Shown here: piece by piece, positions 44,101 through 56,800 of the stretch | Position numbering within the stretch: position 1 is the first letter of the stretch | Layout: each line of letters opens with the position of its first letter | NCBI GenBank assembly: GCA_965240325.2 | Contig: OZ251226.1 | Location: 2,108,001 to 2,172,000, forward strand | From: Rebecca billardiae RCC1528 | Lineage: Eukaryota; Haptophyta | DNA length: 64,000 nucleotides | Direction of reading: 5' to 3' | Made by a program: the position numbers and the translations under genes | The notes under the pieces: generated by a model | What the model was told of the DNA's origin: nothing | What the model saw: the letters and a program-made list of their open reading frames with translations, nothing else | The model's database searches: none

Positions 44101-47100
44101 GCCCAGCCCGCCGCCAGACCCGCCGGCCGGGGTGCCGCCTGCTGCGCCAGCTGGTGCGCCGACCCCGCCGCCCAGCCCGCCGCCCAGCCCGCCGCCCAGC
44201 CCGCCGCCCAGCCCGCCGCCCAGCCCGCCGCCCAGCCCGCCGCCCAGCCCGCCGCCCAGCCCGCCGCCCAGCCCGCCGCCCAGCCCGCCGCCCAGCCCGC
44301 CGCCCAGCCCGCCGCCCAGCCCGCCGCCCAGCCCGCCGCCAGACCCGCCGGCCGGGGTGCCGCCTGCTGCGCCAGCTGGTGCGCCGACCCCGCCGCCCAG
44401 CCCGCCGCCCAGCCCGCCGCCCAGCCCGCCGCCCAGCCCGCCGCCCAGCCCGCCGCCCAGCCCGCCGCCCAGCCCGCCGCCCAGCCCGCCGCCCAGCCCG
44501 CCGCCGAGGCCGCCGCCCCCGCCGAGCCCGCCGCCCTCACCACCGACCCCGCCCAGCCCGCCCTCGCCGCCGCCCGAGACGGTGCTGTCCACGCAGAAGA
44601 TCTCGCCGACGGCCGGCGGCCTGAGCGCGACGCTGACGAACCACAGCCGCTTCGGCTGGCGAGTGAAGCCCCTCGGCGACTTTGACGGCGACGGCGTCCA
44701 AGACCTGATAGTGGGCGCGCCGCCAGACACGCCGGCGGGCGGCACGGCCGGCGGCGCGGCGTACCTGCTGTACATGAAGAGCGACGGCACGGTGAAGGAC
44801 GAGCGCGAGCTCACCATCGGCGGCACCATCCAGCTCGGCCACGGCGTCGGCACGCTCGGCGACGTGGACGGCGACAACGTGACCGACGTGATGCTCGGAG
44901 ACACTTGGCCGAGCGACGGCGGCGAGTTCCGCGCGGGCGCTGCGCACGTCGTGTTCCTCACCGCGGGCGGCACGGTCAAGGGCTCGCAGAAGATCTCCAA
45001 CACCGCGGGCGGGCTGACGACCTTCCTGACCGGCAACGGCTTCTTCGGCTCGGACGTGGCCGGTCTGGGCGACCTCGACGGCGACGGCGTGCCCGACGCG
45101 CTCGTGGGGGCGCGCGGTGACGGCCGCGCGTTCACGCTCCTGCTGAACGCGGACGGCACCGTGAAGGCGGAGGTGCTGCACGAGAGTTCGACGTTTGGTC
45201 TCTTGTGGAACTGGGGCTTTGGGATGGGCGTCGCGCCGTTGGGCGACCTCGACGGCGACGGCGTGGTTGACGCGATGGTGGGCGCGTTCCGCGACGGCAG
45301 CGCTGGCAGCAACGCGGGCGCGGCGTTTGTGCTCTTCCTCAACTCGAACGGCACGGTGCGCACGTTCCAGAAGATCGGAGAGGGTGTTGGAGGTGGCCCA
45401 CCGCTGGATCCCAGTGACGTCTTTGGCACGAGCGTGGGCGGTCACGGCGTCGACGTGGACGGCGACGGCGTGCCGGACGCGATCGTGGGCTCGCCGCAGC
45501 AAAATGGCGGCACGGCGTATCTGCTCTTCATGCGCACCGACGGCACGGTCCGGCACTACGAGCCGATCGCGAGCGGCGTGGGCGGCTTCCCGTCCGGGCT
45601 GGTCGACGGCGACCGCTTTGGCGAGGGCGTGGCGCTGATCGCCAACTTCAGCGGGGACGGGCGCACGTACGCCGCGGTGGGCGCGCCTTACGACGACGAT
45701 CCTGGCACCGACGTGGGCGCGCTGTGGATGCTCGAGCTCTCGGGGTACACGCCGCCCATGCCGAGCCCGCCGCCCAGCCCGCCGCCGAGCCCGCCGCCCA
45801 GCCCGCCGCCTAGCCCGCCGCCGAGCCCGCCGCCGCCGAGCCCGCCGCCCAGCCCGCCGCCGAGCCCGCCGCCCAGCCCGCCGCCTAGCCCGCCGCCTAG
45901 CCCGCCGCCGCCGAGCCCGCCGCCCAGCCCGCCCTCGCCGCCGCCCGAGACGGTGCTGTCCACGCAGAAGATCTCGCCGACGTCCGGCGGCCTGAGCGCG
46001 ACGCTCGCGAACAGCAGCGCATTCGGCTGGCGAATCGCGCCCCTCGGCGACTTTGACGGCGACGGCGTCCAGGACCTGATCGTCGGCGCGCCGTCGCTCA
46101 TCACTTCCGATGGCGCGGCGTGGCTGCTGTACATGAAGAGCGACGGCACGGTGAAGGACGAGCGCGAGCTCACCATCGGCGGCACCGACGAGCTCGGCCA
46201 CGGCGTGACAGCTCTCGGCGACGTGGACGGCGACAACGTGACCGACGTGATGCTCGGAGACATCTGGGACAACGACGGCATCCAGTTCCGCGCGGGCGCT
46301 GCGTACGTCGTGTTCCTCACCGCGGGCGGCACGGTCAAGGGCTCGCAGAAGATCTCGAACACCGCGGGCGGGCTGACGACCTTCCTGACCGGCAACAGCT
46401 TCTTCGGCTCGGACGTGGCCGGTCTGGGCGACCTCGACGGCGACGGCGTGCCCGACGCGCTCGTGGGGGCGCGCGGCGCCAACCGCGCGTTCACGCTCCT
46501 GCTCAACGCGGACGGCACCGTGAAGGCGGAGGTGGAGCACACGGGCAATGACAACTTTGGGATGGGCATCGCGCCGCTCGGCGACCTGGACGGCGACGGT
46601 GTGATGGACGTGATCATCGGCGCGTCGCGCGACACCGACTCTGGCTTCAACGCGGGCGCGGCGTTCGTGCTCTTCCTCAACACGGACGGCACGGCACGGT
46701 TTTCGCAGAAGATCTCCGAGCTCGAGGGCGGCGGCCCGCCGTTGGACATTAATGCCAACTTTGGCACGAGCGTGGGCGGCCACGGCGTCGACGTGGACGG
46801 CGACGGCGTGCCGGACGCGATCGTGGGCGCGCCGTCGATCGACGGTGATGAGGAAGGCACTGTGTACCTGCTCTTCCTGCGCACCGACGGCACGGTCCGG
46901 CACTACGAGCCGATCGCGAGCGGCGTGGGCGGCTTCTCCTCCGGGCTGGTCGACGGCGACGCGTTTGGGCGGGGCGTGGCGCTGCTCGCCAACTTCTCGG
47001 GCGACGGGCGCACGTACGCCGCGGCGGGCGCGCCGTTGGACGACGATCCTGGCACCGACGCGGGCGCGCTGTACATGCTCGAGCTCTCGGGGTCCACGCC

Positions 47101-50100
47101 GCCGTTGCCGAGCCCGCCGCCCAGCCCGCCGCCCAGCCCGCCGCCCAGCCCGCCGCCCAGCCCGCCGCCGAGGCCGCCGCCCCCGCCGAGCCCGCCGCCC
47201 TCACCACCGACCCCGCCCAGCCCGCCCTCGCCGCCGCCCGAGACGGTGCTGTCCACGCAGAAGATCTCGCCGACGGCCGGCGGCCTGAGCGCGACGCTGG
47301 CGAACCACAGCCGCTTCGGCTATCGCGTGAAGCCCCTCGGCGACTTTGACGGCGACGGCGTCCAAGACCTGATCGTGGGCGCGCCGCCAGACACAGAGTC
47401 GGGCGGCACGGCCGGCGGCGCGGCGTACCTGCTCTTCCTGAACGGCGACGGCACGGTGAAGGACGAGCGCGAGCTCACCATCGGCGGCGCCATCCAGCTC
47501 GGCCACGGCGTCGGCACGCTCGGCGACGTGGACGGCGACAACGTGACCGACGTGATGCTCGGAGACGTTTGGCAGAGCGACGGCGGCCAGTTCCGCTCGG
47601 GCGGCGCGTGGGTCGTGTTCCTCACCGCGGGCGGCACGGTCAAGGGCTCGCAGAAGATCTCGAACACCGCGGGCGGGCTGACGACCTTCCTGACCGGCAA
47701 CAGCTTCTTCGGCTCGGACGTGGCCGGTCTGGGCGACCTCGACGGCGACGGCGTGCCCGACGCGCTCGTGGGGGCGCGCGCCGCCAACCGCGCGTTCACG
47801 CTCCTGCTGAACGCGGACGGCACCGTGAAGGCGGAGGTGGAGCACACGGGCAGTGGCAACTTTGGGATGGGCGTCGCGCCGCTGGGCGACCTGGACGGCG
47901 ACGGCGTGGTTGACGCGATGGTGGGCGCGTTCCGCGACGGCAGCGCTGGCAGCAACGCGGGCGCGGCGTACGTGCTCTTCCTCAACTCGAACGGCACGGT
48001 GCGCGCGTCCCAGAAGATCGGAGAGGGTGTTGGAGGTGGCCCACCGCTGGATCCCAGCGACGTCTTTGGCACGAGCGTGGGCGGTCACGGCGTCGACGTG
48101 GACGGCGACGGCGTGCCGGACGCGATCGTGGGCTCGCCGCAAAATGGCGGCACGGCGTATCTGCTCTTCATGCGCACCGACGGCACGGTCCGGCACTACG
48201 AGCCGATCGCGAGCGGCGTGGGCGGCTTCCCGTCCGGGCTGGTCGACGGCGACCGCTTTGGCGAGGGCGTGGCGCTGATCGCCAACTTCAGCGGGGACGG
48301 GCGCACGTACGCCGCGGTGGGCGCGCCTTACGACGACGATCCTGGCACCGACGTGGGCGCGCTGTGGATGCTCGAGCTCTCGGGGTACACGCCGCCCATG
48401 CCGAGCCCGCCGCCCAGCCCGCCGCCGAGCCCGCCGCCCAGCCCGCCGCCGACCCCGCCGCCCAGCCCGCCGCCGCCGCCGCCGAGCCCGCCGCCAAGCC
48501 CGCCGCCGCCGGACACCTTCGTGTTCGGCACGTTTTTCGACGACGTGCTCAACCGCTCGACCAGCGCGATCGTCGACGCGCCCTGGGCGGCGGCCCCCGG
48601 GCCGACCGATCCGGCGGGCGTGGAGAATCGCGTGTACGGCCTCGGCGGCGACGATCTGATCGAAGGCGGCGACGCCGGCGCTGGCGTCTCGGACGGGTAC
48701 ACGGGCGGCGACGTGGTCAACTACCTCTCCGGCGGCGGCGGCAACGACACGCTCGTCGGCGGCGACGCCGGCGCCGCCGACAATGGCGGCAAGGGCGGCC
48801 TTGCGACCAATCGGCTCTACGCTGGTCCGGGCTCGGCGGACATGCTGATCGGTGGCGACGGCGGCTTCGCAAACTCGTCCGGCTCGTCGGGCGGCGACGC
48901 GCGCAACTACCTGTCCGCGAGCGCCGAGGGCAGCACGCTCGTGGGCGGCGACGGCGGCGACGGCATCAACGGCGGCGTCGGCGGCCAGGTGATCAACGAG
49001 CTGTATGGCGACGATGGCGACGACGTGCTGCGCGCAGGCGACACGGGCAACTCCATCAACGGCGGGCAGGCGTCGCTCAGTCAGACCCGCATGTACGGCG
49101 AGGGCGGCGACGACCAGTTCCACCTCGGCGTGGGCGACGGGGGGCAGAGCTGGTCCCCTTTCGGCGGCGGCACCCGCGGGTACGCGTACGGCGGCGACGG
49201 CGATGACAAGTTCTACGGCGGCCGCGCCGGCGATGGCCGCGGCGAGGTCGGGTTAGGCGCCTACTCGTACGCCTTCCTCTACGGCAACGACGGCAACGAC
49301 TACATCCGCGCCACCGACGCCGGCGACGCGCTCGGCGACGGCCACGGCGGCCGCGCGTACAACAAGGCGGACGGCGGCGCGGGCAACGACACGCTCTTCG
49401 GCGGCGACGGCGGCAACGCGTTCGGCGTCGGCGCCACCGGTGGGTACGCGTACAACTATCTGTACGGCAAAGAGGGCGCGGACACGATCTACGGCGGCAA
49501 CGGCGGGTACGCCAACGGGTCTACGTCGTACAGCGGCTACGTCAAAAACATCCTCGACGGCGGCGCGGACAACGACGTGCTGCACGGCGGCGACGGTGCG
49601 TTCGCGCGCAAAGACGCCGACGACGCCCTTTATGTAAACAACTACCTCTACGGCCGTGACGGCGACGACACCATCTACGGCGGCGACTTGTTTGCCGGCG
49701 ACGCCACGGCTGTCGGCCAGGTGTCCAACCAAATTAACGGTGCGCGCGCGCGTGCGCGCAGCCGCCACCCTACGCTCGCGCGCGCCTGAGCGCGCGCGCC
49801 CCCTGCCGCTGTCGCTGCTGCCTCCGCGCGCGCAGGCGGCGCCGGTGACGACCGAATCTTCGGCGGCACGGGGGTGGACACCGTGCGCGGCGGTGCGGGC
49901 GCCGACTACATCAACACGCTCGACGGCGGCACGGACAAGATCTACGCCGACCGATACGACACGATCGTCGCCGACCCCTTCGACATCATCGTCTGGCCAC
50001 CGAGCCCGCCGCCGAGCCCGCCGCCAGCACCGCCGGCGGGGTTGCCGCCAGCCCTCGCTCCGCCGGCCACTGCGCCGCCGCTGGGCGCGCCACCGGCAGG

Positions 50101-50205
50101 CGTGCCACCGTCGGGTGCGCCACCGTCGGGTGTTCTCCGGCCGTCACAGCCGCCGCAGCCGCCGCCAAGCCCGCCGCCCGTCTCTGTGGAGAACCCGACG
50201 CCGAA

Positions 50206-50236
<31 letters not shown>

Positions 50237-50803
50237 TCGCCGAGCCCGCCGCCGCCGCCCCCGTCCCCGCCGCCCTCACCGCCGCCGCCGCCATCGCCGC
50301 CGCCGCCGCCGCGCACGGAGCCATTCCCGCCGCCCTCGCCGCCGAGCCCGCCGCCGAGCCCGCCGCCGAGCCCGCCGCCGAGTACGCCGCCAGCGCCACC
50401 GCTCACCGTCGACTATTTGCGGTTCTTGATCAACGGCCCCGTCTCCGAGCTGACCGATGCGACTGTCGACGAGATCATCGACGGGCTCTCGCAGCTGAGT
50501 GGAGTGCCGCCGGCCAACATGCATGCGGTGGCCAAGCTGCCGGGCTCGGCCGTGCTCGTGCTCGCGATCATCCAGCTCACCGCGCAGGGCGAGCCCGTCG
50601 ACATCGAGGCCCTGCTGAAGACGTACTCGGTGGAGGATCTGAGCGGCTTCTTCGGCATCGACTTGCTCAGCTACCCGAGAGCGCTCATCGTCGGGTGCGA
50701 TGACAGCACGGCGAAGAACTTCAACTCGAACGCGACGTTCAGCTTCGAGGGCGAGGCCTGCGAGTACTTCTCGCCGCCGCCGGCGCCGCCGAGCCCGCCC
50801 TCG

Positions 50804-50842
<39 letters not shown>

Positions 50843-53800
50843 TCGCCGCCGCCGCCGCCCACGCCACCGCCGCCGACCCCGCCCTCGCCGCCGGCGCTCC
50901 CCACCGCGCAGCTGACGACCCTCGGCTCCGCCTCAGTCTCGGCACTCGTGCCACCGGGCGCGGCGATAGGCATCGACACGCCCGTCACGCTGCTCGGCGC
51001 CGGCTTCGAGCCGGCCATCGCGCAGGTCGGCAACCTGAGCTGCGCCTTCTACGCGAACGGCACCAACGACGCGCAAGCGCCCCCCCTCGTCGTGCCCGCG
51101 CTGAGCGTGAGCGCGACCGCGGTCGAGTGCGCCGCGCACACGCCGCCCGGGACGGGCGCCTCGTCGGACGTGGTGGTCGAGCTGCGCACGGACGACGGCT
51201 CCTCGCCGCGCACGCTCGTCGCGACGCGCGCCTTCGTGTGGTTCGATCTCACCAACGTGACGGTCGACGGCGTCGATCCACTCGGGCTGCCCGAGGGCGC
51301 GGAGGACCGCGCGATCCGCGTGCTCGGCAAGGACTTTTTCGATGCGGGCGGCGGGCTGAGCTGCCGCTTTGAGACGGGCACCGGCGCCAAGAGCGTCGTG
51401 CCGGGCGTGCTGCTCTCCTCCGAGCTCGTGCAGTGCGTGCCGCCGCTGATCTCGCTGCCGGCCGGCGAGGCGGTGCGCACCGTCACCGTCGAGGTCTCGC
51501 CGAACGGCTTCTCGTACGCGCCCTCGTCCGCGCAGCTCGTCACGTACACGGCGACCGTCTCGTCGGGCTTGCCGTCCGCGTCGCCGGCGAGCGCGCCTGC
51601 GCAGGTGACGCTGCGCGGCGCGGGCTTCCTCGACCTCGGCCCGGACCAAGCCATCTGCCTGTACACCAAGGAGAACACCGTCACGCCGTTCGCGCGGCCG
51701 GCGACGATCGTGGACAACACGACGGCGGTGTGCCGCGAGATCCAGGCGGCGGAGGCGCAGGCGGGCAAGAGCTACGACGTGCGGCTCTCGCTGAACGGCG
51801 GCGCGGACCTCGTCTTCAACGTATTCGACGCGGTGCGCGTGCGGCTGTACAGCATCGGCAACGTGGCGCTGACGAGCGTCGCGCCGGTCGGCGGGCCGAC
51901 GGCCGGCGGCACGCGCGTCACGCTCAGCGGCGTCGGCTTTGGCGGCCTCCTGGCCAATGACGGGCTGTGCTGCGTCGTCGACGGCGCGTGCGTCGCGCCC
52001 GCCACGCTGCTGCTGTCCTCGAGCCTCAACCCGACCGCGACGGTGCGCGCGGCGTGCACGCTGCCCGCGCAACCGCCCAACGCCTCCGCCGTCGTCTCGC
52101 TCGAGCTCTCGCTGAACAACGGCGCGGTGGGCACGACCACCAGCTCCGGCATGCAGTTTGGCTACTACGAGGAGCCGACCGTGAGCTCGATCTCGCCGAG
52201 CTTCGGGCTGAGCACGGGCGGCGCGGAGGTGGTCGTGCGCGGCTCGGGCTTTGGCGCGCTGCTCAACGCGAGCACCTGGGCGCTCCCGAGCATGCCGCAG
52301 GGCCGGCTGCGCGTGCGCTTCGGCGCGGACGTCGCGCCCGCGCCGCTCGCCGTCACCGACACGGAGATCCGAGTGCTCTCGCCGCCCTCCGACGCGAACA
52401 CGACCGTGGTGGTGGGCGTCGCGCTGAACGGCCGGCAGTACGTCGAGGCGGGCGCGGCGGCGGTCAACGACACCAAGTTCACGTACGCGGCGGGGCTGAG
52501 CACGCCGCGGCTGCTCTCGGCGACGTTCAACGCGCGCGCGACCGCGCTCGTGCTGCAGTTCGACGCGCAGCCGACGGACCGCGCGCGCATGTCCGGCCTG
52601 CAGCTGTGCTCGCGCGTGCTCGACGAGAGCACGGTCGAGCTGATCCGCGGCGGCGCGGTGAGCGCGCCGCTGTGCTACTGGGAGGACGACTCCACCCTCG
52701 TCGCGCAGCTCAACGGCCGCACCGCCGTCGGGCCGGGCGACACGGTCGGGATCCGCGCCAACGTGCTGCAGCCAGAGCTCTCCACCGCTCAGTGCCCCAA
52801 CCCGCTGTGCGCGGGCGCGCTCTCGGCGGAGGTGCCGCTCGAGCAGGCGGACGCGTGCGCCGGCGGCTGCCCCACGCCCGCAGTGCAGCTCAGCGGCAAC
52901 GCGCTCGTCTCGTCCGCGTGCCCGAACGAGGTGGTCACCGTCAAGGCCACCGTGACCGAGCGCGCCGGCATCGGCCGTCTCAGCTACATCTGGGCGGTGG
53001 ACACGACGCAGGGGCTCACGGTCGACGCGGCAGCGGCGCTCTCGGCGGCCGTGGAGAACCTCAACAGCCCGACGCTCGCGTTCAAGCTCCCTGAGGGCGA
53101 CTCGTTCACTTTCTCGCTGCGCGTCTTCTCCTTCCTCGGCTTTGCCTCGCCCGTCGCGACATTCACCGTCGCGCGCACCTCTGAGTTTGCGCCCCTCGTC
53201 GCGATCGACGGCGCCGCGAGCCGCGCGGTGCAGCCGGGCGCGACGACGCGGCTGCGCACGAGCGCGTCGGTCGCGACCTGCTTCTCCTCCGACCTCTCCG
53301 GCCGGATCGACTTCAACTGGACGCTGCTCTCCGCCGCGCCGACGAACGGCGACCCGCCGCCGTCGGGCGGCGTGCCCGTGCCGTACACCGACGCGGCGCG
53401 CCTGCTGCCAGCGCTCGTGCTGCGTCCGTACAGCCTGCTCGCCGGGTACACGTACGTCTTCCGCGTGGACGCGTCGATGCGCGACAACCCAAGCGCGGCG
53501 TCGTTCGCGCTCGCGACCGTCAGAGTCACGCCGCAGGGCGTGCGCGCGGTGATATCCGGCGGCTCGCGCACGCTCTCGCTCACGCAGACGAGCGCGCGCG
53601 TCGACGGCTCCGGCTCGGTCGACTTCAACACCGGCACCGCCGCCGGGCTGAGCTACAGCTGGGCGGTGACCAAGGCGGTGAGCGGCGCGACGGCCGTCGA
53701 CGTCTCGGCGGTGGCGACGCCGACGCTCACGCTCGCCACCGTGGCTCTCGGCGGCGTGGGCGCCTACGTGGTCAAGCTCACGGTCACGTTCGCAGCCGAC

Positions 53801-56800
53801 GGCCGCACCTCTTCCGAGTCCGCGACGCTCACCCTCGTCAACGACTACGTGCCGCAGGTGACCATGTCGCCGCTCAACCGCGCCAAGTACAACGCGCTGT
53901 GGGACGTGCCCGAGCTGGCGATCGGCGTGTCCGCGCAGCTCGACGAGGACGCGGCGCTCGCGCAGACGGTGGGCAACCTCACCTTCGAGTTCAACTGGGC
54001 GGTCACCGAGGTCGTGGGCGCCGCGCGCCTCGCGTCTGCTCTCGATGTCGCCGACGACACGGCGGTGACCACGACGGGCAACCGCAAGCCCAACTTCGTC
54101 TTCCGCTCGGGCGTGCTCACGCCCGGCGCGACGTACGCGCTCTCGCTCGAGGTGATCGGCGGGCAGGAGCCCTCGTACGCCGAGGTGCGCGTGCTGATCA
54201 ACCGGCCGCCGTACGGCGGCAGCCTCACGATCACGCCAGAGACCGGTCCCGCCTTCACCGAGTTTGCGTACGAGGCGGCCGACTGGACGGACGACGCGGA
54301 GGACCTGCCGCTCGCGTTCACGTTCGGGTACGTGAGGCCCGGCTCCGCGCTCGTGCAGTTCGTCACCGACGCGTCGGCGGAGGAGCGCGCGAGCGCGGTG
54401 CTGCCCGAGGGCGAGTACAACGCGACGGTGACCGTGGTCGACCAGTTTGACGGCGCGGTCGTCGAGCGCACGCCGGTCACCGTGCTGCCGGTCGCGGCCG
54501 ACGACCGGACGGCCGCGTTCACGCGCGAGAAGATCGACGGCGCGGGCGACGCGCTCGACGTGGGCAACGTCGAGGGCGCGCTGCAGCTGGTGCTCGCGGT
54601 CGCGGACGCGACGCTGCTCACCATCTCGCGCGAGGACGGCGCGGACGCGCAGCTGCTTGTGCTCGAGCTGCTCGACGTCACCTCGCTCAGCGCGGACGAG
54701 GCCGGCGGCGCGCAGGACGAGGCGCCGCGCGTGCAGCTCTCGGGCACCATCGCGACGGTGCTCGCCGTGCCGGCCGCCCTCGACGCCGACTCGCAGCTCG
54801 AGGGCGTGCGCCAGCTCTCGCTCGTGCTCTCGTCCACGGAGGCAGACGGCCTCGACGACACGACCGCGGCCAACTCGCTCGCGGGCCTGAACTCGGTGCT
54901 GCGCGCCGACGACCTCGTCGACAACGCGGTGCTGCTGCTCGCGCCGAGCACGGCGCAGCTCGACGACGAGCTGCAGGCGAGCCTGGCCACGCTCGCGAGC
55001 AACGCGCTGGTCGGCGTGCTGCCGGGCGAGGCGGCGCGCGAGGTGAGCGCCGAGCGCGTCTCGGTGCGCTCGCAGCGCGCTTTCGCCAACGAGCTCGCCA
55101 ACACCACCGTGCCCGGGCCCGGCGGCTCCGGCGGCGCGGCGCTCACGATCCCGGCCTCGCTCTTCGCGGACCGTGACGGCGACGGCGACGCGCTGCGCGG
55201 CGGCGTCGACGTGCGGCTCGTGCTGCTGCAGCGCAACACGCACGACGACCCGCGCGGCGCGAGCGGTGACGTGGACTCGGTGCCGCGCTCGCAGGTGGAC
55301 GGCGACGCCGCGGACTCGGACGACGTCTTTGAGCTGGGCGAGCAGCGCGCGCTGCAGTCGGCGCTCTTCTCCGTCACGCTCGCCTTCGCCTCGGACGGCA
55401 CCGAGCTCGCCATCGACGGCACGCGAGATCGCATCGTGATCGTGATCCCGCTGCTGCCCGCCTCGCAGCTCTTCACACTCGGCGACTCGGCGGAGGAGGA
55501 GGGCACGTGCTCGACCGACAACAGCTGCGCGGCCGACGGCGACGTGTCCCGCGGCGTGTGCAACGCCACGTCGGGCGCGTGCGAGTGCGCGCCCAGCTTC
55601 GCCGGGCCGGCGTGCGACGAGCTCACGCTGTGCCACTTCTGGTGCGCGCGCGTCCACGGCACGGCTGTCTCGCTGCGCCGCGCCGCGCCTGCGCGCCCGC
55701 CGTGCCGACTGACCGCCCGCACGCCCACTCGGCCCCCGCCCGCGACTGGCTGCCTGCCGCGCAGGAACGAGAGCTCGCAGCTCTGGTCGACCGAGGGCTG
55801 CAGCTCGCAGCTCTCACCGGACGGCGCGTCGGTCGAGTGCGCGTGCGACCACCTCACCGGTGCGGAGCCGTGTCGCGCGCGCGAGCGCGCCCGCTGCCAC
55901 TCCCGACCTCGCGCGGCCGCGCGCGCGCACGCGCTCACCCGCCACGTGTGTGCCCGCGCGCGCGCGCGCCCGCTTTGCAGACTTTGCCGCCCTCGCCGTC
56001 GCCGTCCAGCGCCTCGCGACCGGCGAGGAGGCGGTCACCGCGCCCGAGGTGAACCTTCCGACCGACACGGAGGATCTGGAGGATGCGGACGCGGAGCAGG
56101 TTGCGGCCATCCTGTCGGCGCGGCTGGAGACGAACTTCTGGGGCGTGGTGCTGGTCAGCGCCGCGCTCGGCCTCTTCTTCGCGCTCTTCGGCCTCGCGTA
56201 CACCATCGACGTCGCCGTCGAGACAGAGCCGTCCGTGCCGTTCTGGAAGCAGCGCGCGGAGAAGTCGCGGCTGTGGGCGGCCGCCGCGGCTCTGCTCGCC
56301 AAGTCGTCGGCCACCTCCTGGATCACGCGGCTGCCGGGCGAGAGCATCACGGTGCGTGCGCCGCGCCACACGGGGCGACGCTCGCGCGTGCGCAGCCGCG
56401 AGCGCGTCGGCCTCGCCGCCTGCTCGCGCCACGCCCACGCGCGCCCTTGTCGACCGTCCCCGCCTCCGACCCTTCCCGACCCCGACCCTTCCCGCCTCCG
56501 ACCGCCCGCACAGGCCAAGCAGCGGCTGATGAGCCTGCTCACCGTGGCGCTGCTCGAGCTGTTTGTGATGGCGCTCTTCCTCGGCGTCCCAGAGAATCAG
56601 AGCTCGTCGCAGATCGTCTTCGCCGTGCTCGTTGGACTGGTCGCGGGCTTCCCGTTCGAGGTGCTCTTCCTCGACAACCTGTGGAACTGGGCGGCGAAGA
56701 GGCGCGGGCTGCTCGACGCGCGGCCGGACGACCAGCGTGACGAGCAGGCGCGCCGGGACTCGCTGCGCGTGGACGATGCTCGCACGCCGGCGGCGCCGGG

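Noticed and set aside
42012-44543. Minus-strand frames made of WAAG repeats
   Set aside because: They are complementary readings of the SPPP linkers in the giant gene.
50933-55657. 1,574-codon open frame on minus opposite the REJ/TIG exons
   Set aside because: The composition is His/Arg/Ala noise and mirrors the coding strand. The same shadow appears opposite the paralog (24472-26820).
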